DNA of 64,000 nt. Source: Saccharicrinis carchari (GTDB taxonomy: Bacteria > Bacteroidota > Bacteroidia > Bacteroidales > Marinilabiliaceae). Every line of letters begins with the position of its first letter. The stretch's first letter is position 1. The stretch covers positions 124,001-188,000 of the forward strand of contig NZ_FXTB01000008.1 of the NCBI RefSeq assembly GCF_900182605.1, in the 5' to 3' direction. The translations under genes were made by a program, and so were the position numbers. The notes below the pieces were generated by a model. It ran no database searches. It worked only from the letters and a program-made list of their open reading frames with translations, and had not been told where the DNA came from. This document shows positions 35,579-44,608 of this stretch, piece after piece.

Positions 35579-35743
35579 CTGTCTATAATTAATAGCATTT
35601 TTATTGCAAGCTTTTAATTTTTCACAATCTTAACTCGCTTAATAACAAGCGAGTTAACTCACAAAACAATGACTGCGAATAAGGAGCATGCGAATCTTAC
35701 ACCCTATGTTGTGCCGCCCCAAATTTAAATACATGTATTTGTC

Positions 35744-37021
35744 CTACTCAAAAAAGAACTTGGACTTACCATCTATAGGTTTTAAATCATTTAACCAAAT
35801 CGCATCAGGATTATATTTAGCAAAAAATGGTTGCCCTACCCAATTAGGGTTTCTTCCTTGAGTAAACATCAAGTTAAAAATCTTTTCATTGTTGATTTCG
35901 TTGACACCCAATACCTGAACTTTGCCGGGATTAGCCGACATAATTGGCCCTCTTACTGTTCTTGCCAGACCACTCACCTTACTATAAGCTTCTCGGTATA
36001 CCTTCCAGGCATCCTCTAAGGTAACCGCAAAATATTTTTGCGCACCGGTATCGCGTGCCACAAACATATAATAAGGAATACAACCCAGATTCACTTGTCG
36101 TTTCCACATTTCTGCCCATTCATCCGCACTATTATTTATATGATTCATTATTGGGGATTGCGTTCGAATAACTGCCCCTGTGTTCCGTATTCGCTTTATG
36201 GCTGTTTCAAGCACTTTGGTTTTTAATTCGTTTGAATGATTAAAATGAGCCATAAAGGCAAGCTGAACACCACTATTTACCACCTTTTCAAATAGCCTGA
36301 GCAAATCATCGCTATCCTTATCACTTACAAACCTATAAGGCCAATAGCTTAATGCTTTTGTACCAATTCTAATAGTTTGCAAGTTGGGTAAATCTGCATT
36401 TAAAAGGGGATCAATATATTCTTGAAGTTTTTTTGCAGACATCACCAAAGGATCGCCGCCAGTAAAAAGAACGTCCGTTACTTCGGGATGTTGTTGTAAG
36501 TACTCCACCAGCAAACTGGTTTCTTGAGCAGCAAATTTTAAATCATCTATCCCAACAAACTGTGGCCACCTGAAACAAAAAGTACAATACGCATGGCATG
36601 TTTGACTACTCCTGGGAAAAAACAGGATTGTTTCATTGTACTGGTGCTGCATCCCTGATAACTTGACCTCACCTAAAACAGGAATGTTTTCCATCTGTCC
36701 GGAAGAGTTTGGATTTAAATCATACCTTATATTATCAACTATTGATTTAAGCTCCGGTGCCGATAAATTATTTTTTAATGCTTTTTCTATTTCTTGAAAA
36801 TGCTTGTGTGAAAGCATTTCTTTTTGTGGAAATGTTAAATGGTAAATAGGGTCATTGGATAAATTACCCCAATCTATCAACTCATTTACAACATAATTAT
36901 TAGCTTTAAAAGGAAGTACGTTTCCAACGACTCGAATCGCCTCAATTTCGGCTGGTGATAATGACGATTGAACTTGTGAAAGTGTTAAATAGTTTTTAAG
37001 TGTATACGCTTGATATCTCAT
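35744..37021 (-). CDS. KamA-like radical SAM enzyme (lysine 2,3-aminomutase superfamily)
   Basis: Radical SAM, PLP-linked aminomutase-type protein of 425 residues. The iron-sulfur cysteines are C142, C146 and C149 in CHAYCTFC, the standard C-x3-C-x2-C. VLFTGGDPLVM is the SAM-binding GGE/GGD-like motif. After the last Cys this protein reads FRWPQFVG where classic lysine 2,3-aminomutases have T-R-R-R-F, so the carboxylate-binding arginine is moved or lost and the substrate may differ. The Asp region is kept as FVARDTG. A TATATTTG-like -7 box is read at 37168-37175 on this strand, about 150 bases upstream. It is a single gene with no partner in view. Confidence 0.85.
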   Translation of the reverse strand: MRYQAYTLKNYLTLSQVQSSLSPAEIEAIRVVGNVLPFKANNYVVNELIDWGNLSNDPIYHLTFPQKEMLSHKHFQEIEKALKNNLSAPELKSIVDNIRYDLNPNSSGQMENIPVLGEVKLSGMQHQYNETILFFPRSSQTCHAYCTFCFRWPQFVGIDDLKFAAQETSLLVEYLQQHPEVTDVLFTGGDPLVMSAKKLQEYIDPLLNADLPNLQTIRIGTKALSYWPYRFVSDKDSDDLLRLFEKVVNSGVQLAFMAHFNHSNELKTKVLETAIKRIRNTGAVIRTQSPIMNHINNSADEWAEMWKRQVNLGCIPYYMFVARDTGAQKYFAVTLEDAWKVYREAYSKVSGLARTVRGPIMSANPGKVQVLGVNEINNEKIFNLMFTQGRNPNWVGQPFFAKYNPDAIWLNDLKPIDGKSKFFFE

Positions 37022-37711
37022 TTTTTAATGACCTCAAAATATTAATTTAGATTTAACCTAAGTGCTTCAAAAATTATCTGAATATTGTTGCATTTAACCT
37101 AAGGCATTGTAGTATAATTACACCTTCTTCTGTTAACCTCACCTATAGATAATCCCGTCCCACTTTTCAAATATAGAAAATAAACTTAAATGTTCTAATC
37201 CTCATCTACAAGCACCCCAACTTTTTATTTATTTTCAATGATACGCTCCATAAGCTACCCGGATGACAATTTAGCTGACCGGCCGGTTGAGGAAACCCTG
37301 AAGGATCAGGTTGTGTTTGAGAGTACCTTCAACAAAACCGCTCCCGCCCAAGGGAATGTGGATGACTAATATATGGGGTTCCATCGGATCATTAAAAAAC
37401 AAAAAATAGACCGATGATAGCGGAATTAGGTAATTTAAATTTTAGACTCATCCTGAGAACAGGATAAACATTTTGAACCAAACAATACGCAAACATGAAA
37501 AGATTTTAAAGGATACATTTTCCTAAACTCCCAAAGTGCATTACACCAACAAAAGTACAACCTTAAGCACTTCGTTTGGAATACTCCGCCGTTCTATTTT
37601 ATCTGCTTGGGAGCGCTCTATGGGTTTATCCCCGGGTTTGCTTATCGGGAAGTAATAGGACTAACTATCGGATAATGGACGGATGCCCAAGCCACAATTT
37701 AAAACAAGCTG
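37022..37711. other. 690-nt gap with a possible gene remnant
   Basis: Holds a likely minus-strand -7 box (37168-37175) for the KamA-like gene and, at 37238-37369 on the plus strand, a 43-codon open frame with protein-like composition (ADRPVEETLKDQVVFEST) but no recognisable family. This could be the remains of a gene. A small hairpin (ATCCTG/CAGGAT) is at about 37449-37465. Nothing else is supported. Confidence 0.35.
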
Positions 37712-39769
37712 TTAAATTAATCCTTTCTGATCCAATGTTTTTTTCAGTTGATGATGGCTATCCCAAAAACGATCTTCAATTTTCTGCACAACCTGCTTAA
37801 ACTCCGGATGATTTCTAAGCCCGTTATAAACCGGATCCATTTCCAAGAATAATATGATCCAGTACTGATAATTGCTTTGTGTTGCAAATTTTTTGAGCTG
37901 TTCTATAGCCATCTCATTTTTTCCTTCGTAAGCGTACTTCACTGCTGTGCTGGCACTTTTGTATATCGACTGGTCCTTTTCGCAATATTTGGTATAGTCA
38001 GTAATAAAATCAGAAGCCTTTTCATCAAAACCCATCTTCTTGTAAACCATGGCAATTTTAGCATCTTCCTGAGGATATATATTCAAACCATATTCTTCTC
38101 TGGCATTTACAAACTTTTCATAATAATAAAAGGCACTATCATATTTTTCCTGATAATAATAAAATTTTGCCACTTCCTGTAAAATATCTAAACGGGTGGT
38201 ATCCTTGTGCAATTCCTTTATCAATAGCTTTTTAGTGTGCTCTAAATCGCCATCTCTGGCATACATGATAAATACTTTTAAGTAAGGCGAGTAATTATTT
38301 TCAGGATTGTAGCTAAGCGACTTGTTGATATAGGTCATTGACTCATTTACAAAGCCGTTTTGGATGAGTGCGTTACTAAGGTGCAGGTAAATGAAGCTTT
38401 GGGTGCTGGAGTCATTGGCTGCAATATCGAGCTGAATACCTTTTAAAGCATATTCCAGGTATTTTCCGGTATTAGGAACAACGCGCGCATATATATCGCC
38501 AAGCATTTGCACCACCGCCGATGAGTTAGGGTTGTACTCCAGGGCCTTTTCGAGGTGTGGCAAGGCCAATTTATACTCCTCAATTTGCAAGTAATAAAGT
38601 GCCTTGGCCATGAGACTTTCAGCCGATTTGGAATCGTAAAGCAATGCCTTGTCTGCAAAGCTGTTAATTTGTTCGGTATAGTTTTTTTGTTTCTGGTACA
38701 TATCCAGAAAAAAATAGGCTATGGCAACATTCGAATAAGCCAGGGCAAACTGCTTATCATTTTCTATCGCCTTTTCAAATAAAGGAATCGCCTTTTCCAA
38801 ACCTTCCTTGGTTTCCTCATTCATATGCTCAAGTGCCCGGAGATAATAATCGTAAGCTACTAAATTTTCAGTAGGTATTTTTTCAATTTGTTTTAATTCG
38901 GCAGGTGTTACTATTGCTTTAATGGCATCCGCAATTTTCCGGGCCACTTCATTCTGCAAGTCAAATACATCCACCACTTTTTGATTATATTGCTTAACCC
39001 AAATGGGCTTATCCGTTGAAGCTTCAACCAATTGGATATTGAGTAACACCTGATTTCCAACACGCTGACCACTGCCCTCCACCAGATAATTTACATTCAG
39101 CTCTTCGGCTATCTCCGGAATGCTCTTGTTGGAATGCCTGTACTTCTCTACCGAAGTTCTGCTAACCACCCGTAAATCTTCTATTTTCTGAAGATTATTT
39201 AAGGTAGATTCCATCAGCCCATTCACAAAATACAGGTTTGAAGAATCACTGCTTTCATTTTTGAAGGGCAATACCGCTATCGATTTTTCAATTTCTACTG
39301 CGATAGCTGTATGTTTTTTACTAAAAATTAAGATGGATATAATCAGTAGTATCAGAAATACAAGCGCAGTAAGTTGTACTTGGTACTTCTTAAAAAAATG
39401 AGTTTGTCCACTTTCTTTTTCTTCGTCCAAGGTTCCCTTTCCGAGCTCTCCGGGTGGGTGACCATAATACTCGCGGAAACATTTTATAAAATAGGAGGTA
39501 CTCCCAAAGCCAACTTGAAAAGAAATCTCAGAAACATTTAAAGAAGTCTGTTTGAGCAACTGCATACTCTTTTTTAAACGTACCTGCCGTATAAATTGGC
39601 TTGCCGAGAGCTGGGTGTTCTTTTTTATTTTCCGAAGCAAGTTAGAACGGCTCATATTCATAATTTCGGCCAGTTCAGAAACGCCGAACTGTTCGTTAGA
39701 AAGGTTCTCCAGAATAATGGATTCTAACTGATCTGTAAAATCTTTTTCGCTATTTGCTGTGTTTGACAT
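37712..39769 (-). CDS. Membrane-anchored AraC-type regulator with TolB-like and TPR domains
   Basis: Unusual one-component regulator of 685 residues. Residues 8-108 are an AraC-type double helix-turn-helix (FGVSELAEIMNMSRSNLLRKIKK, VSEISFQVGFGSTSYFIKCFREYYG). A single membrane helix follows at about 132-150, then a TolB-N-like domain (about 160-290, KSIAVLPFKNES, VNYLVEGSGQRVG). The rest, to about 670, is tetratricopeptide repeats. The DNA-binding part would be cytoplasmic and the TolB/TPR part periplasmic, so a periplasmic signal or partner could act through the membrane. It is divergent from the ankyrin lipoprotein gene 237 bases away, a possible target. Related proteins occur in Bacteroidota. 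Confidence 0.85.
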   Translation of the reverse strand: MSNTANSEKDFTDQLESIILENLSNEQFGVSELAEIMNMSRSNLLRKIKKNTQLSASQFIRQVRLKKSMQLLKQTSLNVSEISFQVGFGSTSYFIKCFREYYGHPPGELGKGTLDEEKESGQTHFFKKYQVQLTALVFLILLIISILIFSKKHTAIAVEIEKSIAVLPFKNESSDSSNLYFVNGLMESTLNNLQKIEDLRVVSRTSVEKYRHSNKSIPEIAEELNVNYLVEGSGQRVGNQVLLNIQLVEASTDKPIWVKQYNQKVVDVFDLQNEVARKIADAIKAIVTPAELKQIEKIPTENLVAYDYYLRALEHMNEETKEGLEKAIPLFEKAIENDKQFALAYSNVAIAYFFLDMYQKQKNYTEQINSFADKALLYDSKSAESLMAKALYYLQIEEYKLALPHLEKALEYNPNSSAVVQMLGDIYARVVPNTGKYLEYALKGIQLDIAANDSSTQSFIYLHLSNALIQNGFVNESMTYINKSLSYNPENNYSPYLKVFIMYARDGDLEHTKKLLIKELHKDTTRLDILQEVAKFYYYQEKYDSAFYYYEKFVNAREEYGLNIYPQEDAKIAMVYKKMGFDEKASDFITDYTKYCEKDQSIYKSASTAVKYAYEGKNEMAIEQLKKFATQSNYQYWIILFLEMDPVYNGLRNHPEFKQVVQKIEDRFWDSHHQLKKTLDQKGLI

Positions 39770-40006
39770 ACGGTTTTTTCCTACCCTCCAAAATTAGTTA
39801 AATTTATGCACATACATCCAATAGGTGTATCTATACATTGGTGGAATAAGTCCATTTTGCACCATAATTTACATCCCTGCATCATAATTTTTATCGTTTT
39901 TTCAAACTTAATATTTTTTGCCGCATAGCTGTTGCATACTGCCTTGTGTTTCGCCCCACCTTTGTATCAACAGAAATTTAAAAATTAAATCTTAAAAATT
40001 ACAATC

Positions 40007-40600
40007 ATGAAAACATTAAAAATTAATTCAAAGCAAAACTTGTTCATTCTTTCATTCCTTATCCTTTTATTCGCCAATGCTTGTACACATACGGGCAATA
40101 AGTCAAAATCCGCGGCAAGCACCCATACCGAAACAACTGTTGCTACACCAAAAACGGATATCTATACGGCCGTATTATCCGACCTTATTGATGTGGTTAA
40201 ACAGCACATTGCAGCACAAACGGACATTAACGAAAAGGAAGCCATGAGTGGTTCTACCCCTTTGATTACCGCAGCCACATTTGGAAAAAAAGAAATAGCC
40301 AAAGTGTTGATAGATGCCGGTGCTGATTTATCTATCCAAAACAATGATGGAGCTACAGCTTTGCATACGGCCGCTTTCTTTTGTCATGTAGAAATTGTAC
40401 AGATGCTTATTGATGCCAAAGCAGATAAAACAATTAAAAACAACTTTGGTGCAACACCCAGAGAATCTGTAATGGGCCCTTTTGCCGAGATAAAACCGGT
40501 ATATGTAATGCTCCAACAACAATTGGCGCCGATGGGGCTGCAAATTGATTTGAATGAAATAGAAAAGACGCGCCCTGTTATTGCCATGATGCTGCAGTAA
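40007..40600 (+). CDS. Ankyrin-repeat lipoprotein
   Basis: Lipoprotein of 197 residues. The first 25 are a signal ending FANACTHTG (lipobox N-A-C). After a Ser/Thr-rich spacer come about four ankyrin repeats (GSTPLITAATFGKKEIAKVL, GATALHTAAFFCHVEIVQM and a third and fourth less regular). No enzyme motif is seen, so it is a binding protein on the outer or inner membrane surface facing the periplasm. It is divergent from the AraC-TPR gene. A hairpin at 40640-40665 follows the stop. Confidence 0.85.
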   Translation: MKTLKINSKQNLFILSFLILLFANACTHTGNKSKSAASTHTETTVATPKTDIYTAVLSDLIDVVKQHIAAQTDINEKEAMSGSTPLITAATFGKKEIAKVLIDAGADLSIQNNDGATALHTAAFFCHVEIVQMLIDAKADKTIKNNFGATPRESVMGPFAEIKPVYVMLQQQLAPMGLQIDLNEIEKTRPVIAMMLQ

Positions 40601-40639
40601 AGAACCAACCACGGATCTATTACATTTTATACTTTAGAA

Positions 40640-40665
40640 GTACCCCGGTATAAATCCCGGGGTAC
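40640..40665. terminator. Hairpin after the ankyrin gene
   Basis: Nine-base arms GTACCCCGG and CCGGGGTAC, eight-base loop, 40 bases past the stop. There is no T-run, so it may be a REP-like palindrome or a weak terminator. Confidence 0.5.
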
Positions 40666-40802
40666 CAGTTAAGGAAGTTTTAAATAAAACAACTTTCTAC
40701 TCGCTATAAAACTGATATAATTCAATCATGTTTTTAAAAGCACAATATGATACCTCCCATAAGTTATCTCACCATATACATAGTCCAATAAAATTATTCA
40801 AA

Positions 40803-41897
40803 ATGAAAACAGAAAGAAGACACGATATCGATTGGCTACGCGTAATAGCCATTGGCTTATTATTGATTTATCATATAGCCATCATTTTTCAACCGTGGGC
40901 CATGTTTATTGGCTTTATAAGAAGTGAAGAAAGCATAGACAATCTATGGAAACCAATGACTATGCTAAACGTATGGCGGATTCCATTCTTATTTTACGTT
41001 TCGGGCATGGGCTTATATTTTTCCATGAAAAAACGAAACCTCTGGCAATTGCTTTTCGAACGCACAAAGCGAATCCTCTTACCTTTGATCTTCGGGATTG
41101 TGGCCATTGCCCCTCTCCACATTATTATCTTTCAGAAATACTATAACCTGCCCTTAAGCTATTACCCTCATGCGGGTCATTTATGGTTTCTTGGAAATAT
41201 TTTTATATATGTACTGTTGCTGTCTCCACTTTTCCTTTATTTTATGAAAAAACAAGAAGGAAAATTCAGGAAAGGACTTTCCACCTTTATGAGCAATCCA
41301 TTAGGCCCCTTGGCCATATCCATCGTATTTGTATTGGAAGTAATTATTGTTAAACCACAGATATTTACAATGTACGCGGAAACACTACATGGTTTTTTCC
41401 TTGGCTTGCTGGCCTTCTTTCTTGGCTTTATTGTTGTTTACAGTGGAAAAAAGTTTTGGCAAACGGTTTCGAAATGGAAATGGCTGTATATAGGCTTAGC
41501 TACTGTATTATTTATCCTTCGATTACTCGTATTCGAAACAAATTCCCCGGGCTATCTGATAGTCATTGAATCAAATTGTTGGATATTTGGTGTTTTCGGC
41601 TTCGGTTACCGATACCTAAACAAGCCTAGTGCTGCGCTAAGCTACTTAAGTCAAGCCGCTTATCCGGTATATATTATTCATATGTTTGCCCTGTATGCCG
41701 GCGCTATAGTCATCTTGCCGCTGAAGATATCTCCTATTATGAAATTCGTGCTTATAACAACCTTCACCTTTACCGTTTGTTATATAATTTATGATCTTAT
41801 CATTAAAAGGATTGGTTTCTTAAGACCTTTGTTTGGATTGAAATGGAAATTTAATAAAGTAGCGCCCCGGCAAATAAGTATTCAAAAAACAAAATAA
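40803..41897 (+). CDS. Acyltransferase 3 family membrane protein
   Basis: Integral membrane protein of the acyltransferase-3 family (OpgC/OafA-like), which transfers acyl or succinyl groups to exported glycans or lipids. The frame opens at 40728, but the ATG at 40803 begins the family start RRHDIDWLRVIAIGLLLIYH, with the conserved Asp/Arg and the His of helix 1. About ten hydrophobic helices follow. FFYVSGMGLYF and PHAGHLWFLGNIFIY (family His and Trp) are seen. From that start it has 364 residues. Nine bases separate it from the next gene, so they form an operon with the two that follow. Confidence 0.85.
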   Translation: MKTERRHDIDWLRVIAIGLLLIYHIAIIFQPWAMFIGFIRSEESIDNLWKPMTMLNVWRIPFLFYVSGMGLYFSMKKRNLWQLLFERTKRILLPLIFGIVAIAPLHIIIFQKYYNLPLSYYPHAGHLWFLGNIFIYVLLLSPLFLYFMKKQEGKFRKGLSTFMSNPLGPLAISIVFVLEVIIVKPQIFTMYAETLHGFFLGLLAFFLGFIVVYSGKKFWQTVSKWKWLYIGLATVLFILRLLVFETNSPGYLIVIESNCWIFGVFGFGYRYLNKPSAALSYLSQAAYPVYIIHMFALYAGAIVILPLKISPIMKFVLITTFTFTVCYIIYDLIIKRIGFLRPLFGLKWKFNKVAPRQISIQKTK

Positions 41898-41905
41898 ATA
41901 AAATC

Positions 41906-42631
41906 ATGACAGTTTTAGTAGTAGGTGCAAGTGGTGCAACAGGAAGACATTTAGTTGAACAACTTCTTATTAAAAAGCATAAAGTTAAAGCAATTGTACG
42001 AGCTCCGGAAAAGTTGCCGGAACTATGGCGAAATAATGACCACCTTCAAATCATCACTGCAAGCATCTCTGCCGTAAGCGAAAAGAAATTGAGCGAATAC
42101 AGTAGGGATTGCCAGGCCGTTGTATCGTGTCTTGGTCATAATTTAAGCTGGAAAGGTATCTATGGGCAGCCCAGGAAATTGGTTACGGATGCTACGCGCA
42201 GACTATGTGATGCCATAAAGGTGAATAAACCAGAGCAAGCCGTACGATTTATTTTGATGAATACTACAGGTAACCGCAATCGCGACTTAAATGAACCGAT
42301 ATCCTTTGCACAAAAATGTGTTATTGCTCTTCTTCGTTTACTTTTACCGCCACATGTAGATAACGAAAAAGCAGCAGATTATTTACGAATTAAAATCGGA
42401 CAGCACAATAAATATATCGAATGGACTGCCGTTAGACCAGATGGACTAAGCAACGACAATGAAGTTAGCGATTACGAAATACACCCCTCACCTATTAGAA
42501 GCGCCATTTTTAATGCCGGTAAAACAAGCCGCATTAATGTAGGGCACTTTATGGCTACTTTAATTAGTGATAATAATTTGTGGCAGAAGTGGAAAGGGAA
42601 AATGCCTGTAATCTACAATAAACCGTCTTAA
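41906..42631 (+). CDS. NAD(P)-binding protein, NmrA/atypical SDR type
   Basis: Rossmann-fold protein of 241 residues. VLVVGASGATGRHLVEQLL at the start is the GxxGxxG cofactor motif of atypical short-chain dehydrogenases (NAD(P)H-binding, NmrA-like). VVSCLGH and FILMNTTGNRN occupy the beta4 and beta5 strands, and WTAVRPDGL is the usual RP-x-G segment. No Tyr-x3-Lys catalytic pair is seen, consistent with the atypical class. It is tightly packed between the acyltransferase and the beta-lactamase-fold gene, but a common pathway is not evident. Confidence 0.85.
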   Translation: MTVLVVGASGATGRHLVEQLLIKKHKVKAIVRAPEKLPELWRNNDHLQIITASISAVSEKKLSEYSRDCQAVVSCLGHNLSWKGIYGQPRKLVTDATRRLCDAIKVNKPEQAVRFILMNTTGNRNRDLNEPISFAQKCVIALLRLLLPPHVDNEKAADYLRIKIGQHNKYIEWTAVRPDGLSNDNEVSDYEIHPSPIRSAIFNAGKTSRINVGHFMATLISDNNLWQKWKGKMPVIYNKPS

Positions 42632-42645
42632 TAAAACATGACGCT

Positions 42646-43701
42646 ATGATCAAAAGAAAAATAAAACTACCTGCCCCGTCCTTACGGAGGATACTCAGAA
42701 TAGCATTTATTATTGCAAGCATTGGCTCCTTATACTTCGTGCCATGGATATTAGTTAAGGCCTGGATATTGCCATTACCCGATACCATTCAAGAACAGCT
42801 GGATGAAGCAATTGGCCATGGTTTTGATGGAATGATAGTTTATGTGGATCAAGCAGGTAAAGCACCGGAGTTTTATGCCGCCGGTTGGCACGACCGTAAA
42901 AACCATATACCAGCTTACCCGCAGGCCTTATTCAAGATTGCCAGCATTACCAAGCTATATGTGGCTGTGGCTACGGTAAAATTAGTTAAAGCAGGAGATT
43001 TATCCCTGGATAAAACACTCGCCGAATACTTTCCGGAACTTGCCGGAAGAATTGAAAATTCAGATGAAATAACCCTGAAAATGATGTTGCAACATCGCAG
43101 TGGCATCCCCAATTTTGTTGATCATCCTGACTATTGGAGCAAACCACCAAAAAACAAACAGGAAACACTGGATTACGCACTGGACTTACCGGGTGATTTT
43201 GAACCGGGTGAAGGCTATGGCTATTCAAATACAAATTACATGCTGATCTCGGACCTCATTGATAAAACCCTGGGATATCCCCATCAACAATATATCAAGG
43301 CCGAAATCCTGAAACCGCTAGGGCTAAAAAACACTTATGGTTCGCTTCATGAAGTAAATATAGATGATGTAATGAGCGGCTATTACGTTGGCATAGAAGA
43401 CGATATGAAGACTGAATTTACCGGCTTAATGATAGCTACAGCGGAGGATGTGGGCATATTCCTGCGCGCATTAAATGATGGTACAGTATTTAATAAGGGT
43501 GAACAGGAGATCTACTCCTCTGTTTACGTGTACGAACATACAGGCCTGCTCGTTGGCTACCAGAGTATTGCAAAATACCACAAAGACATAGATGCAGTTG
43601 TTGTTCAATTTAACAATACAACTAACTTTAATGGATATGACTGGAATTTAGCAGAAATTGTATATAATCGTATTGTAAAGATAGTGAAAAGAAAAAAATG
43701 A
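42646..43701 (+). CDS. Serine hydrolase, class C beta-lactamase fold
   Basis: Beta-lactamase/DD-peptidase superfamily hydrolase, 351 residues, membrane-anchored or exported by a single N-terminal helix (about 18-42). The nucleophile motif S-x-x-K is SITK at residues 100-103 in KIASITKLYVA. The second motif, Y-x-N, is YSNTNY. A third His/Lys-Thr-Gly-type motif is weak (EHTGLLVG). Members include esterases and D-aminopeptidases, so antibiotic resistance should not be assumed. It is the third gene of a short operon with 14 bases to the gene before. Confidence 0.85.
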   Translation: MIKRKIKLPAPSLRRILRIAFIIASIGSLYFVPWILVKAWILPLPDTIQEQLDEAIGHGFDGMIVYVDQAGKAPEFYAAGWHDRKNHIPAYPQALFKIASITKLYVAVATVKLVKAGDLSLDKTLAEYFPELAGRIENSDEITLKMMLQHRSGIPNFVDHPDYWSKPPKNKQETLDYALDLPGDFEPGEGYGYSNTNYMLISDLIDKTLGYPHQQYIKAEILKPLGLKNTYGSLHEVNIDDVMSGYYVGIEDDMKTEFTGLMIATAEDVGIFLRALNDGTVFNKGEQEIYSSVYVYEHTGLLVGYQSIAKYHKDIDAVVVQFNNTTNFNGYDWNLAEIVYNRIVKIVKRKK

Positions 43702-43780
43702 AAGCCTGAGCATAAACAAGGGCGATAAAACAAGGGCGATAAAACATCGAAAACATGTCAAACATTTAACCTGGTTTCTT

Positions 43781-44608
43781 ATGATGCGATACCATTCTAT
43801 CGAGAACGATCCGGAATACATCAATCTCCAAACCGAACTGATAAAACTGCAATATGATATTATTGAAAAAAAGGAACGTTTGCTCATCATATTCGAAGGT
43901 CGCGACAGTGCCGGAAAAGGCGGTGCCATCATGCGTTTTATCCGCTTCCTGAACCCAAGATTTTATAGGGTAGTTGCATTAACAAAACCTACCGATATTG
44001 AAAGACGGCAATGGTATTTTCAGCGTTATATTGAAAATCTACCCAATCCGGGCGAGATCGTTTTTTTCGATCGCAGCTGGTACAACCGCGCCGTAGTTGA
44101 ACCCGTTATGGGTTTTTGTACGCCGGAACAATACAAATTATTCCTTAAACAAGTGGTATCGCTCGAAAACATGCTGGTGGAAGATGGCCTCAAAATCGTG
44201 AAACTCTGGTTTTCCATTGACCCCGAAGAGCAAAAACGGCGTCTCGAAGAACGGAAAATAAATCCCCTGATCCAATGGAAGCTGAGCACCGTTGACATGC
44301 AGGCTCAACTAAAGTGGGACGATTACACCTATTATAAAAACAAAATGTTTAAACATACCGGCACCCCGGAATCCCCTTGGGTATCTGTTAAAGGCAACAA
44401 TAAGGATTATGCCCGAAAGGAAGCCATGCGGTATGTTCTAAATTCCATGTCGTACGCAAAAAAAGATAAGATTAGCACAAAAGACTTTATTACTTTGGTT
44501 GGCCAAGAATCAAACAACTATATTAACATAACATATTATGAACAAGGAATTAAGATTACTGATTATTGCAGTAGTAACAGGCTTTATAGCGGCATGCACA
44601 ACCCATAA
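43781..44608 (+). CDS. Polyphosphate kinase 2 family protein
   Basis: PPK2-type kinase, which uses polyphosphate to phosphorylate nucleotides (or the reverse). In 275 residues it shows Walker A GRDSAGKGG at 40-48, the lid KPTDIERRQWYFQRY near 69-83, and the Walker B-like FFDRSWYNR with Asp97-Arg98. It is a one-domain protein; the exact nucleotide preference is unclear. Its last 71 bases overlap the start of the GH20 gene in another frame. The final 20 or so residues read unlike the family, so the natural stop may have been lost by a small deletion or frameshift near the junction. Confidence 0.9.
   Translation: MMRYHSIENDPEYINLQTELIKLQYDIIEKKERLLIIFEGRDSAGKGGAIMRFIRFLNPRFYRVVALTKPTDIERRQWYFQRYIENLPNPGEIVFFDRSWYNRAVVEPVMGFCTPEQYKLFLKQVVSLENMLVEDGLKIVKLWFSIDPEEQKRRLEERKINPLIQWKLSTVDMQAQLKWDDYTYYKNKMFKHTGTPESPWVSVKGNNKDYARKEAMRYVLNSMSYAKKDKISTKDFITLVGQESNNYINITYYEQGIKITDYCSSNRLYSGMHNP

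Noticed and set aside
37576-37800. 74-codon plus-strand frame
   Set aside because: Runs into the 3' end of the AraC-TPR gene on the other strand and has no features of its own.
42646-43701. Antibiotic-resistance beta-lactamase
   Set aside because: The S-x-x-K and Y-x-N motifs are shared by many esterases and peptidases, the third motif is weak, and the membrane anchor and neighbours do not suggest resistance.
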